From Ralstonia sp. UBA689 (GTDB lineage Bacteria; Pseudomonadota; Gammaproteobacteria; Burkholderiales; Burkholderiaceae), in the NCBI RefSeq assembly GCF_002298975.1, contig NZ_DBMV01000045.1:238999-302998 (forward strand): a DNA stretch of 64,000 nucleotides, read 5' to 3'. The translations under genes were made by a program, and so were the position numbers. Below, piece after piece: positions 35,811-43,980 of this stretch (positions are counted from its first letter, which is position 1; every line of letters starts with the position of its first letter). Under the pieces are notes generated by a model. That model saw nothing but the letters and a program-made list of their open reading frames with translations. It searched no databases and had not been told where the DNA came from.

Positions 35811-36454
35811 ACGACGAGATTGACAGTGGCCAGGAGCTGGCGGCGCCGGTCTGGGCTGCATTTGGCGACCTGATGTCGGTGTTGCTTGGCGCCTTTGTCC
35901 TGATTCTTGTGGGCGTCGTCGGCGTGCAGTTGGAGCTTTCGTCCAAGCTGGAGCGCGAGATCAAGCAACGGGAGGCGGAAGCGCAGCGCCGCAAGACACT
36001 GGAGCAGGCGCTGGCGGGTCCGTTGGCGGCGGGGCGGGTGACGCTCGTCAACGGGCGGATCGGCATCAACGGCAGCGTGTTGTTCGCGCTCAACTCCGAC
36101 CAACTGCAGCCTGAGGGGCGGGCGCTGTTGAAGAGCCTGGCTGGGCCGCTGTCCGCCTATCTCAAATCCCGGGACGAGATCCTGATGGTGAGCGGCTTTG
36201 CCGATGACCAGCAGGTGAGGGCAGGCAACCGCCACTTTGCCGATAACTGGGAACTCTCCGCAAAGCGCGCGCTGACTGTGACGCGCGCGTTTATCGAAGA
36301 GGGCATTCCCGCTTCGGGCGTGTTCGCGGCGGCGTTCGGCTCCGAGCAGCCCGTCAGTTCCAACGCAGACGATGAGGGGCGCGCCAGGAACCGGCGCGTG
36401 GAAATTGCACCGGTTCCGCGGCAAGCGGCTTCCAACGGTGGGCCTCGTGCATAG
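35807..36454 (+). CDS. OmpA-domain MotB/ZorB-like stator protein
   Basis: A 215-residue protein with a short cytoplasmic N-terminus, one membrane helix FGDLMSVLLGAFVLILVGVV containing Asp21, and a periplasmic OmpA-type peptidoglycan-binding domain (NSDQLQPEGRALL, SGFADD, ELSAKRALTVTRAFIE, GRARNRRVEI). The aspartate at the start of the helix is where MotB/ZorB carry their proton-binding residue. It is translationally coupled to the MotA/ZorA-like gene, so the two probably form a proton-driven, wall-anchored complex. Not the flagellar MotB, whose helix and linker differ. Confidence 0.88.
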   Translation: MNDEIDSGQELAAPVWAAFGDLMSVLLGAFVLILVGVVGVQLELSSKLEREIKQREAEAQRRKTLEQALAGPLAAGRVTLVNGRIGINGSVLFALNSDQLQPEGRALLKSLAGPLSAYLKSRDEILMVSGFADDQQVRAGNRHFADNWELSAKRALTVTRAFIEEGIPASGVFAAAFGSEQPVSSNADDEGRARNRRVEIAPVPRQAASNGGPRA

Positions 36455-37100
36455 CGAAGAGTCTTCCACCCAAGCCGTGCTTGATCGCTGGCGTGAACGC
36501 GGCGCGGATCGCCTGGACCCGGTTCGCTTCCGGTTCATTGCGGCGCTGCATCGGCGCGCGGCTGGCCAAACCGGCGAGGCGCGGCGCATCCTGGACGAAA
36601 GGCTCGGACAACTGCTGGCGGCTTACCAAGACACACTCGAACAAGCGGCACCCGTGCCTGATGCGGTTGGCGGTGCGACACCCGCCAGCGCGCCTGTTCA
36701 CAGCGCGCTGGCCGCATTGCTTGGCGACATTGCCGGCCGCGCGCGCGCAGATGGCGGCGGCCACACCGCCAACGCTTCCCCGCGCCGCCCCGGCGGTTAC
36801 GCGGCGGTGGAGTTGCTCGATGACTTCCGGCAAACCTGGGCCCGGGTCAGCGCCGAGCATCAATTGCGCCAGTCGCTAGAGCAGGTGCCGACGAACGCCG
36901 GCCCCCTCAATTCCAGCAACCTGGTGCACCGCTCGCTCGTGTTGATGCGTGAGCTGTCACCGGACTACCTCCGGCAATTCCTGTCATACGTCGATGCGCT
37001 TTCCTGGCTGGAGCGGATGAGCGGGGATGGCGCCGCGTCGAGTCACGAGGCGGCGCGTACCAGCGGCGGCAGGAAGAGCGCGCGAAGCCGATCGCACTAG
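36447..37100 (+). CDS. DUF2894 family protein, last gene of motor-like operon
   Basis: A soluble helical protein of about 217 residues. Conserved parts are VLDRWRERGADRLDPVRFRFI near the start, ARRILDERLGQLLAAYQ, and a C-terminal LRQSLEQVPTNAGPLNSSNLVHRSLVLMRELSPDYLRQFLSYVDALSWLERM-type block, matching DUF2894. It overlaps the OmpA-like gene; GTG 36447 is taken because GGTGGG precedes it by four bases, while GTG 36438 and ATG 36372 are alternatives. No catalytic motif is visible; a cytoplasmic partner role is inferred. Confidence 0.75.
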   Translation: MHSEESSTQAVLDRWRERGADRLDPVRFRFIAALHRRAAGQTGEARRILDERLGQLLAAYQDTLEQAAPVPDAVGGATPASAPVHSALAALLGDIAGRARADGGGHTANASPRRPGGYAAVELLDDFRQTWARVSAEHQLRQSLEQVPTNAGPLNSSNLVHRSLVLMRELSPDYLRQFLSYVDALSWLERMSGDGAASSHEAARTSGGRKSARSRSH

Positions 37101-37103
37101 CGC

Positions 37104-37184
37104 TCAGCCGCCATTGAGGCCGTGCTCGACCGCATACAAGGCCACTTGAACCCGGCTGGTCAGGTTGAGCTTCTTGATATGGCG
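37104..37184 (-). pseudogene. Remnant of LuxR/NarL-type response regulator C-terminus
   Basis: Read on the minus strand, this stretch gives HIKKLNLTSRVQVALYAVEH followed by GLNGG and a stop, the end of a NarL/FixJ-type DNA-binding domain. Immediately upstream the frame meets a TAA and no further homology can be found. It is what is left of a deleted gene, so a rearrangement joined foreign sequence here. Confidence 0.7.
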
Positions 37185-37266
37185 TTACTCGATCAGCCGC
37201 TGGGATAACTGGCCCGCAACATTCCGGGCGCTTTATCTCCGTTTGTGTGTGTTCCGGGAGGACCTG

Positions 37267-37563
37267 ATGGAACACATCCATCTGAAAAATAACGTTCTGT
37301 TTGACGGAGCGGCTGGATCGAACTGGAATGGTTTGCCGAATTCACGAACGAAGCGCGTGCATTGTCTGATGCGCCGGCTGGGTTTCGATCCACGCCGGAT
37401 GGCACGGCAGAAAGCCAGAAAGGACCACACTCTCAAGTCTCAATCCAAGCCTGTGAGTGAGCGCGCTTCATGGCGGCGGATTCCGCAGACGAAAGCGCCT
37501 GCCCGCATATCAAGGAATTTCAAGTTGTGTTGGTTCTTGAACTTTGGATACGAGCCCGCCTAG
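37267..37563 (+). CDS. Possible small basic protein
   Basis: A 98-residue open frame that begins with ATG five bases after the good ribosome site GGGAGGA (37256-37262). The product is basic and Arg/Lys-rich (RTKRVHCLMRRLGFDPRRMARQ) without a recognised domain. It lies in a scarred region next to a gene remnant, so it may be a chance frame or part of one. Confidence 0.3.
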   Translation: MEHIHLKNNVLFDGAAGSNWNGLPNSRTKRVHCLMRRLGFDPRRMARQKARKDHTLKSQSKPVSERASWRRIPQTKAPARISRNFKLCWFLNFGYEPA

Positions 37564-37727
37564 GCTGAATTGGCCTCGCGCAGGCGCGCCGCACAACCAT
37601 TCTCCGTGCAGCTGCGGTCGTTCAATCCTCAACATGGAACCATCATGTATCCAGATCATCCATTGGCCGGACAACCCAATGTCAACGACAGGCGCGATGC
37701 GCGTCAAAAAGGGGGGGCGTCAGACCG

Positions 37728-38498
37728 TTGACGGGCTGCCATGCTCTAGGCCAGGCCGTTCTGTTGGCCGACGCCCGGTTCGCCACCTTTGCCCTCCAAT
37801 CTTCGCCCCTTCATTGCCATGCGCCGCCCCGCTTCATGCTGGGCTCTCCGGCGCGGCAGATCAGCGGCCGCGCCGTGTGGCTGGCGCAACTGCCCTCGGG
37901 CGCCATCGTTGGCATCAATGACCACCGGTTGATCGGCGAGACGGCCGAACTGGCCGATCTCCATCGTCGACGCGGTTACATGCATGGGCGCTGGATGCGC
38001 GGCGTGGTACGCATCGGCTCGCAGGCAAGGCAGGTTGGCGGCGGCGCGGGGGACTGCCACTACGCCGTCGTCGAGCAGGCCGGCGTGCCACTGCAGCGGC
38101 AGACCGCGCGCGGATGCCGCGGTGTTTTCACGCCGCCCACCGTGGTTGGCGGATGCGGCCCGGCAGGCCAGGTTGACGGCATGCTGGACATGATCTGGCT
38201 CGACCGTGTCCTGCATCTGGAAGGGGGTCTGGCAGTTCAGGCAAATGGGGCGCGGGCGAGCCTGCCGATCCGCCAGTACCAGCCGGAGATCGGCAAGACC
38301 TGCCACGGCGGCAGCCCGCTCGGCGGCAACATCTACGATCTGATGCCCGTGGTGGCCGAAAACGGCATGCTGCGCTGCGTCATCCTGTACCGTGTGCGGC
38401 TCGATTCCGGTGTCCCCTACCAGGGGGTGGCGATGTTCGAAGCACACATGCGTTTCGGAACGCAAAATATGTACACAAAAAACGGTGCAAATTGTTGA
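37728..38498 (+). CDS. Hypothetical protein, probably frameshifted near its start
   Basis: This frame codes for a 256-residue protein with good third-position GC, e.g. RFMLGSPARQISGRAVWLAQ and IYDLMPVVAENGMLRCV, but no domain I recognise. It has only a TTG as start. An ATG at 37645 with GGAA before it opens a 28-residue frame that runs into A5G7 (37706-37717) and stops; one extra G, or a -1 slip on that tract, would join it to the main frame. So the true gene is probably 37645-38498. The opposite-strand frame here has a shadow-like composition. Confidence 0.55.
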   Translation: MTGCHALGQAVLLADARFATFALQSSPLHCHAPPRFMLGSPARQISGRAVWLAQLPSGAIVGINDHRLIGETAELADLHRRRGYMHGRWMRGVVRIGSQARQVGGGAGDCHYAVVEQAGVPLQRQTARGCRGVFTPPTVVGGCGPAGQVDGMLDMIWLDRVLHLEGGLAVQANGARASLPIRQYQPEIGKTCHGGSPLGGNIYDLMPVVAENGMLRCVILYRVRLDSGVPYQGVAMFEAHMRFGTQNMYTKNGANC

Positions 38499-38637
38499 CA
38501 TTGGCGAGGGCGCTCCCCAAGATACCGGCAAATACGCGGTATCACGCCATGCAAATGCCGGTAGACGGCCCCCCGGGCCCGCTCTATCCAAGCACGCCCC
38601 CGGCACGTATCCGAGGGCGGCCCCAGGAGACAAGACC

Positions 38638-40053
38638 ATGCGCCAATCCCCCGGCCAATCCTCGCTTTCGTCCTCGACCCGCATCGATCCCGTCAACGAA
38701 CGCCTGCCGCTGCCGCGCCTGTTTGCGCTCGGGCTGCAGCACCTGCTGGTGATGTACGCCGGCGCGATTGCAGTGCCGCTGATTGTCGGCAATGCGCTGG
38801 GTCTGCCGAAAGACCAGCTCTCGTATCTCGTCAATTGCGATCTGTTTGCGGCTGGCGTCGGCACGCTCATCCAGTCGCTCGGTTTCCTGATCTTCGGTAT
38901 CCGCCTGCCGGTGATGATGGGCGTGACCTTTGCCGCCGTGGCCCCGATGATCGCCATCGGCATGGAGCCCGGCATGGGGCTGCCCGGCATCTTCGGGGCA
39001 TCGATCGTCTCGGGCGTGTTCGGCATCGCGGTCGCGCCGCTGATGGGCCGGCTGCTGGGTCTGTTCCCGCGCGTGGTGACGGGCACGGTCATTATGCTGA
39101 TCGGTTTTTCGCTGCTCTCCGTGGGCATCAACTGGGCTGCCGGCGGCCAGCAGACGATTCCGCAGGTGGTGGACGGCGTAAAGCACATGGTGCCCAACCC
39201 GGCCTTTGGTGATCCGTTCGGGTTGGCAATTGCCGCGCTGGTGCTGGTGACGATCCTGCTGCTGACCAAGTTCGGCAACGCGCTGCTGTGCAATATCGCG
39301 GTGCTGCTGGGCATCGTGGTGGGCACGCTGGTGGCGGCGGCCTTCGGCAAGGTGTCGCTGGCCGACGCAAGCGCCGCGCCGCTGATGACGCTGGTCACGC
39401 CGTTCTACTTTGGGGCGCCCAAGTTCGAGCTATCGGCCATCATTTCGATGTGCATCGTGATTGTGATCACGCTGGTGGAATCGACCGGCATGTTTCTCGC
39501 GCTGTCGCACGTGGTGGGTAAGCCCATCTCGCGCAACGAGCTGACCAACGGCCTGCGCGCCGACGGCCTGGCAACGGTCGTGGCCGGCGTGTTCAACACG
39601 TTTCCGCATACGTCGTTCTCGCAGAACATCGGGCTGGTATCGATCACGGGCGTACGCTCGCGCTACGTGGCGGCGGCTGGCGGCGTACTGCTGATCGTGC
39701 TGGGGCTGTTTCCCAAGCTGTCGTACGTGGTGGCATCGGTGCCGCAGTACGTGCTGGGCGGCGCAGGCATCGTGATGTTCGGCATGGTGGCGGCGGCCGG
39801 CATCCGCATGCTGGGCATGGTCGATTTCCAGAACCAGCGGCACAACCTGCTGATCATCGCCGTGTCGGTCGGCTTTGGCATGATGCCCACGCTGGCGCCT
39901 GCGTTTTTCCACCACTTTCCAGACTGGACGCGCCCGATCACCCACAGCGGCATCGTGATGGGCACGCTAGTGGCGGTGGTGCTCAACGCGTGGTTCAACG
40001 GTATCCGCGGCACGCACGAGGCGATGCACGGCGCGGCAGCCGCAGCGCATTGA
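38638..40053 (+). CDS. Xanthine/uric acid permease, NCS2 (NAT) family
   Basis: Inner-membrane nucleobase:proton symporter of 471 residues with about 14 hydrophobic segments. The first helix has the conserved QH (GLQHLLVMYAG), and the NAT signature is SQNIGLVSITGVRSRY; the Q in QNxG favours xanthine/uric acid over uracil. The N-terminal MRQSPGQSS start at 38638 follows AGGAG by nine bases. A frame open from 38392 has no such start. The upstream gene is unrelated; a terminator follows. Confidence 0.9.
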   Translation: MRQSPGQSSLSSSTRIDPVNERLPLPRLFALGLQHLLVMYAGAIAVPLIVGNALGLPKDQLSYLVNCDLFAAGVGTLIQSLGFLIFGIRLPVMMGVTFAAVAPMIAIGMEPGMGLPGIFGASIVSGVFGIAVAPLMGRLLGLFPRVVTGTVIMLIGFSLLSVGINWAAGGQQTIPQVVDGVKHMVPNPAFGDPFGLAIAALVLVTILLLTKFGNALLCNIAVLLGIVVGTLVAAAFGKVSLADASAAPLMTLVTPFYFGAPKFELSAIISMCIVIVITLVESTGMFLALSHVVGKPISRNELTNGLRADGLATVVAGVFNTFPHTSFSQNIGLVSITGVRSRYVAAAGGVLLIVLGLFPKLSYVVASVPQYVLGGAGIVMFGMVAAAGIRMLGMVDFQNQRHNLLIIAVSVGFGMMPTLAPAFFHHFPDWTRPITHSGIVMGTLVAVVLNAWFNGIRGTHEAMHGAAAAAH

Positions 40054-40075
40054 TTAGCGCATCCCGCACGCAGGC

Positions 40076-40107
40076 AACACCCCGCTCTCAGGCGGGGTGT
40101 TTTGCTT
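40076..40107 (+). terminator. Rho-independent terminator after permease
   Basis: AACACCCCGC pairs with GCGGGGTGTT around the loop TCTCAG, followed by TTTTGCTTT. It lies 23 bases after the permease stop. Confidence 0.8.
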
Positions 40108-40235
40108 TGGCGACACCAGCCTGAGCGCAAGCGTTTGCTTTGCGGTGGCTTTGTGGAAAACGCATCGGTTTCACGTTCCTGCAAATAAGCCACCTTAGGT
40201 TGAGCCTGATCTTCGGGGGAAGAGACGGGGGAGCC

Positions 40236-40766
40236 ATGCAAGGGCTATCTGGACGATTCGAGAAAACGGACGCGGGGCGCCAAGAGATCGCCACGCGCGG
40301 CGGCACGCTGAGCCGATCAAACCGCGCGCTGCTGATCATGGTGGACGGCCAGTCCACCGGTGAAGACCTGGCCGCGCGTGCCGGTCAGATCGGCCTGGGG
40401 GCGCAGGCTGTGCTCGATCTGCTGCAGGCGGGCTTCATCCGCGGCCTGCCGGATGCCGACACTACGCCGGTTGCCGAGCTGGCTGCCGCGCCCGAACCCG
40501 AGGAGGTGCCCAAGCCCGCCGTGCCCAATCGCAAGCGCTCGCTGGCTGCGGCACGCATGTACCTCATGGACATCGCAGCCCGCACGTTCAGCTCAGCAGA
40601 ACACCCGATTCGCGTGCAGTTGGTCGAGGCGACTGACCGAGCCTCTGTGGAAGGCGCGTTCGAGGCGCTGTTGGCCGCGCTGCGCGAGGCCACATCGGCG
40701 TCGATGGTGGAGCAGGTCGAGACGTCTTTCCGTGGCTTTCTGCCGGCCGAGGAAACAGCCTGCTGA
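40236..40766 (+). CDS. Hypothetical protein with winged-helix-like N-terminus
   Basis: A 176-residue protein. The first 75 residues (LSRSNRALLIMVDGQSTGEDLAARAGQIGLG, then AVLDLLQAGFIRGL) look like a small helical/winged-helix module often found at the front of betaproteobacterial regulators. An acidic/proline linker follows, then a helical domain (ARMYLMDIAARTFSS, ATDRASVEGAFEALLAALREA). The start at 40236 is preceded by GGGGGAG. Function is unknown; a role in signalling is a guess. Confidence 0.65.
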   Translation: MQGLSGRFEKTDAGRQEIATRGGTLSRSNRALLIMVDGQSTGEDLAARAGQIGLGAQAVLDLLQAGFIRGLPDADTTPVAELAAAPEPEEVPKPAVPNRKRSLAAARMYLMDIAARTFSSAEHPIRVQLVEATDRASVEGAFEALLAALREATSASMVEQVETSFRGFLPAEETAC

Positions 40767-40820
40767 ACTGAACGCGTCTGGCTTCGGCAAGCGGCGTGAT
40801 GACGCAGTGACCCCTGAAGT

Positions 40821-40856
40821 CATGAAGCCGCTCCCAGCAAGCGGAGCGGCTTCATG
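40821..40856. repeat. Perfect 14-bp inverted repeat between convergent genes
   Basis: CATGAAGCCGCTCC pairs exactly with GGAGCGGCTTCATG around an eight-base loop. It lies between two convergent genes, so it is probably a bidirectional terminator or transcript-end stabiliser; there is no T-run on either strand. Confidence 0.6.
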
Positions 40857-40880
40857 AGCCGACATGGGGCCCGCGCGATA

Positions 40881-41039
40881 TCAGGGCTGGCTGCCGCCAC
40901 CGCCCTCCGGATATCCGCGGCCGCTGCACGGCTCTGCCTGCGCCGACGGTACGGAGAGAACTGCAAAGGTTCCAACGGTGCCGCCAACCACGGTCAGCAG
41001 GGCAACGCCGAGCAGGAAACTCTTCATCATGCGTTTCAT
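40881..41039 (-). CDS. Small secreted protein
   Basis: A 52-residue protein: MKRMMKSFLLGVALLTVVGG opens a signal peptide cleaved after SAQA, leaving about 15 residues rich in Gly with one cysteine (EPCSGRGYPEGGGGSQP). The ribosome site AGGGAGA lies about five bases before the ATG. No function is known. Coding potential is supported mainly by the signal peptide and ribosome site. Confidence 0.55.
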   Translation of the reverse strand: MKRMMKSFLLGVALLTVVGGTVGTFAVLSVPSAQAEPCSGRGYPEGGGGSQP

Positions 41040-41178
41040 GGCTTCTCCCTGAAGTGGCTGGCATCGGCCCCTGAAGTCTAGTTCGCCTGAGAACCAGAAC
41101 AAATACGAGATTCGTGGTGTTCATCAGGCGGAAAGCGCAAGGTGTCACTCCGTCACCATGCCGTCTGCGGCCGTGTGA

Positions 41179-41838
41179 TCAAGCAATCTTCTGCGTGACC
41201 TCATCTTGCAGCAGGCCACGCGCCCGCTGGTTCGACTTGTAGATGTTGTCGCGCGCCGGCGCTGCGCCGGTCTTCACGCTGTGCACCCATTCCTGGGTCG
41301 ACATCACGGCCGCAAAGCGCGACTGCAGCACCACGCTGAACACGCGGTGGATCTCTTCCGCACTCGCGAAGCCCGCTTGATTGCTGTACGGCACCGAGCC
41401 CGACGCATCATGCAGGAACTCGACCGCCGTGCCGTTGTGCAGCGCATGGTTGATGGTCGAGGCATCGCAGTTGTGCGTCATGTAGCCGACCACGGTGAGC
41501 GTGTCGATGCCGCGCGCTTGCAGCCATTGCGCGAGGTCCGTTTCCGGATAGGCGCTGGGCAGCAGCTTGCGCAGGTAGTGGTCATGCGGGCGCGAAGCCA
41601 CCACGGGGTGCAGTTGCCAGCCATCGGTGTCGATGGCAAACAACGGCGAGCTGGCGGGCGAAGTTTGCTGCACGACGATCACCGGAATCCCTGCCTCGCG
41701 TGCGGCATCCATGGCAACGCCGACATTGGCGACGGTCTGCTGCGGGTCCGGATACTCGATCGGCAGGCCGCCGGTGAAGTATTCGTTCTGCACATCGATG
41801 ACGATCAGGGCGCGCTTCGGGGTGGCGTTTGCAGTCAT
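41179..41838 (-). CDS. Isochorismatase-like cysteine hydrolase
   Basis: Cytoplasmic hydrolase of 219 residues in the isochorismatase/nicotinamidase superfamily. The triad is visible as Asp15 (LIVIDVQNEY), Lys91 (YLRKLLPSAY) and Cys124 (THNCDAST). Substrate cannot be told from sequence. It is divergent from an AraC-type regulator of the GlxA/FtrA kind that starts 136 bases away, a common pairing, so that regulator may control it. Confidence 0.87.
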   Translation of the reverse strand: MTANATPKRALIVIDVQNEYFTGGLPIEYPDPQQTVANVGVAMDAAREAGIPVIVVQQTSPASSPLFAIDTDGWQLHPVVASRPHDHYLRKLLPSAYPETDLAQWLQARGIDTLTVVGYMTHNCDASTINHALHNGTAVEFLHDASGSVPYSNQAGFASAEEIHRVFSVVLQSRFAAVMSTQEWVHSVKTGAAPARDNIYKSNQRARGLLQDEVTQKIA

Positions 41839-41974
41839 GGCTGACTCCTCTTTGGTTGGTTGAATCGGGCTGTTGTGTCAGCCCGTGGACAGCATCTTCG
41901 CCCACGGTTATCCTTCCCAAAAGTGGCCCGGAAGACAATCACCGATGAAATCGGGCCAAACCAATGGGAATGCC

Positions 41975-42943
41975 ATGAACCCCCCGGAAATCGCCGTTCT
42001 GGCCTTCAACGACATCAGCCCGTTCCACCTTTCTGTGCCGTGCCTGGTGTTTGAAGACCGAGTCTGGGCGGGCTTGCCTGCCTACCAGCTCAAGATTTGC
42101 GCGGGCGAGCCGGCCAAAAAAGACGGCCTGCGCACTACCGCCGGATTTGCCGTGCAGACCGACTTGACGCTGGAAGATGCCGCCCGCGCAGATGTGCTCA
42201 TCGTGCCGTCGTGGCGCGACACGGATGAGCGCCCGCCCGCACCCATGGTGGAAGCTGTGCGCACTGCGTATGAGCGGGGCGCGACGGTGGTCGGCTTGTG
42301 CCTGGGGGCGTTTGTGCTGGCAGAGGCGGGGGTGCTCGACGGCTTTGAAGCGACCACGCACTGGAGCGCAGTCGAGGCGTTCTCGCGGCGCTATCCGCGC
42401 GTGAAGCTGAAGCCCGACGTGCTGTATGTGGATGCCGATGAAGGGCGCCTCGTCACGTCCGCCGGTACGGCTGCCGGCCTGGACTGCTGCCTGCACCTGG
42501 TGCGCCGCTGGCATGGCGCCGAGGTGGCCAACCGCATTGCGCGGCGCCTGGTGGTGGCGCCGCACCGGCAGGGCGGGCAGGCGCAGTACATCGAGCAGCC
42601 ATTGCACGATGCACCGGGCGGTGATCGTCTATCGGACTTGCTGAACTGGACCGTGGCCAACCTGGCCGAGCCGCACACGCTCGATTCGCTGGCCGAGCGC
42701 GCGGCCATGAGCCGGCGCAATTTCACGCGGCGCTTTCGTGATCTGACCGGCACGACGGTCGGCCAGTGGCTGCTGGCGCAGCGCCTCGCCTATGCGCAGC
42801 GCATGCTGGAAACCACGCGCCAGCCGGTGGAGGCGATTGCGCAACTGGCGGGCTTCGGCAGCGCGGTGTCGCTGCGCCAGCATTTCAGCCGGACGTATCA
42901 CACGTCACCGAGTGCTTATCGCACGCTGTTTGCGCAGACCTGA
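41975..42943 (+). CDS. GlxA/FtrA-type AraC family regulator
   Basis: Transcription factor of 322 residues with a DJ-1/PfpI-like amidotransferase-fold sensor (residues 1-180, with GLCLGAFVLAEAG) and a C-terminal AraC double helix-turn-helix (DSLAERAAMSRRNFTRRF, then AIAQLAGFGSAVSLRQHF). The ATG at 41975 is chosen because it begins the domain; ATG 41945 is an alternative. It is divergent from the isochorismatase-like gene and likely regulates it. Confidence 0.88.
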   Translation: MNPPEIAVLAFNDISPFHLSVPCLVFEDRVWAGLPAYQLKICAGEPAKKDGLRTTAGFAVQTDLTLEDAARADVLIVPSWRDTDERPPAPMVEAVRTAYERGATVVGLCLGAFVLAEAGVLDGFEATTHWSAVEAFSRRYPRVKLKPDVLYVDADEGRLVTSAGTAAGLDCCLHLVRRWHGAEVANRIARRLVVAPHRQGGQAQYIEQPLHDAPGGDRLSDLLNWTVANLAEPHTLDSLAERAAMSRRNFTRRFRDLTGTTVGQWLLAQRLAYAQRMLETTRQPVEAIAQLAGFGSAVSLRQHFSRTYHTSPSAYRTLFAQT

Positions 42944-42967
42944 AGAGAAGGCTGTTTGCCGATGGCC

Positions 42968-43150
42968 TTACTGGCCCAGCTCATGGCCGATGATGGCCCC
43001 CGCCGCCGCACCGCCGATCGTGCCGGCCGGGCTATGCGTGAGTTCGTGGCCCGCCACCCCGCCGGCCACGGCGCCGCCCAGCGTACAGGCAGACAGCGCG
43101 GGCACCAGCGCGGCCGCGATGCAAACCAGTGCCGATTTCCATGCGTTCAT
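42968..43150 (-). CDS. Small glycine-zipper lipoprotein
   Basis: A 60-residue lipoprotein: signal MNAWKSALVCIAAALVPALSAC with lipobox LSAC, then a glycine-zipper (GGAVAGGVAGHELTHSPAGTIG, repeated as GGAAAGAIIGHELG). It resembles OsmB/SlyB-type envelope proteins in outline. AGGAGAG precedes the start at a good distance. It is upstream of nothing obviously related. Confidence 0.8.
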   Translation of the reverse strand: MNAWKSALVCIAAALVPALSACTLGGAVAGGVAGHELTHSPAGTIGGAAAGAIIGHELGQ

Positions 43151-43221
43151 GATGTGCTCTCCTGATAAGGCCGACCGTTGCAGCGGCCGATACCGTCAGT
43201 CGAGCAAAGCGCGTGCCGCGC

Positions 43222-43779
43222 TCACGTGAACAGCGGCGAGACCGACAGATGCGACAGCGCAATCACGATCACCTGCGCAATCACCAGCAGAATGAGCGGC
43301 GAGAGATCCAGCCCGCCCAGCGGCGGCACTACGCGACGGATCGGGCGCAGCAGCGGATCGACCAGCGTATTGAACACCGCCCCCATGGGCGAATGCGGCG
43401 CCGCCCACGACAGGATGGCCGATGCAATCGTCACCCACACCAGCACGTTGAAGGCCCACTTGAGCACCGTAAACAGCGCCGCTACAAAGCCCATCGGCAC
43501 GAGGGCCAGCGGGCTCACGCCCACCGAGGCCACCAGCAGGAGCAGATACACCACCGCAGTGGCATACGCAGCCACAAGGCACGACCAGTCGATATAGCCC
43601 GTGGCCGGAATCACACGGCGCAGCGGGTGCACCAGCCACCCCGTCAACTGGAAGATCGCCTGCGACAGCGGGTTGCGCGGCGACAGCCGCACCGCCTGCG
43701 TCCAGGCGCGTATCAGCAGCGCAGCACCGAAGAGCGTGAAGATCGTGTCGAGCAGAAAACGCGTGATATCGCCGAACAT
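43222..43779 (-). CDS. YggT family membrane protein
   Basis: A 185-residue inner-membrane protein with two copies of the YggT unit, each with a pair of hydrophobic helices and a PxxRPIRRVxPPLGGLDLSPLI-type loop (HPLRRVIPATGYIDWS and RPIRRVVPPLGGLDLSPL). The family's role is still vague (osmotic stress and potassium handling have been suggested). The ATG at 43779 gives the family N-terminus MFGDITRFLLD; the frame is open further but with poor composition. Confidence 0.9.
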   Translation of the reverse strand: MFGDITRFLLDTIFTLFGAALLIRAWTQAVRLSPRNPLSQAIFQLTGWLVHPLRRVIPATGYIDWSCLVAAYATAVVYLLLLVASVGVSPLALVPMGFVAALFTVLKWAFNVLVWVTIASAILSWAAPHSPMGAVFNTLVDPLLRPIRRVVPPLGGLDLSPLILLVIAQVIVIALSHLSVSPLFT

Positions 43780-43980
43780 GCGTCCGGATCTCCTATGGTC
43801 AGGTGAGGCAAAAGCGGCGAGGCAAACAGGGCTCGCCCAGGGGCGCGTTATTGTCGCATGGGACCCTGACAGCGGCCTGCGTACGGTGCTGTGCAGCGCA
43901 CAAGCGGCACGCGTTCGCGGCGCTGTCACCTGCCTTGGCGTATCGTGGTGGCGCGTTCCATTTCGGCAAGGAGGCAGATC

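Noticed and set aside
36372..36446. ATG 36372 as start of the DUF2894 gene
   Set aside because: Would overlap the OmpA gene by more than 80 bases and add residues unlike the family; GTG 36447 has a better site.
37746..39398. 550-codon minus-strand frame across the hypothetical gene and permease
   Set aside because: Opposite to a recognisable NCS2 permease and rich in Ser/Thr/His in a non-protein-like way.
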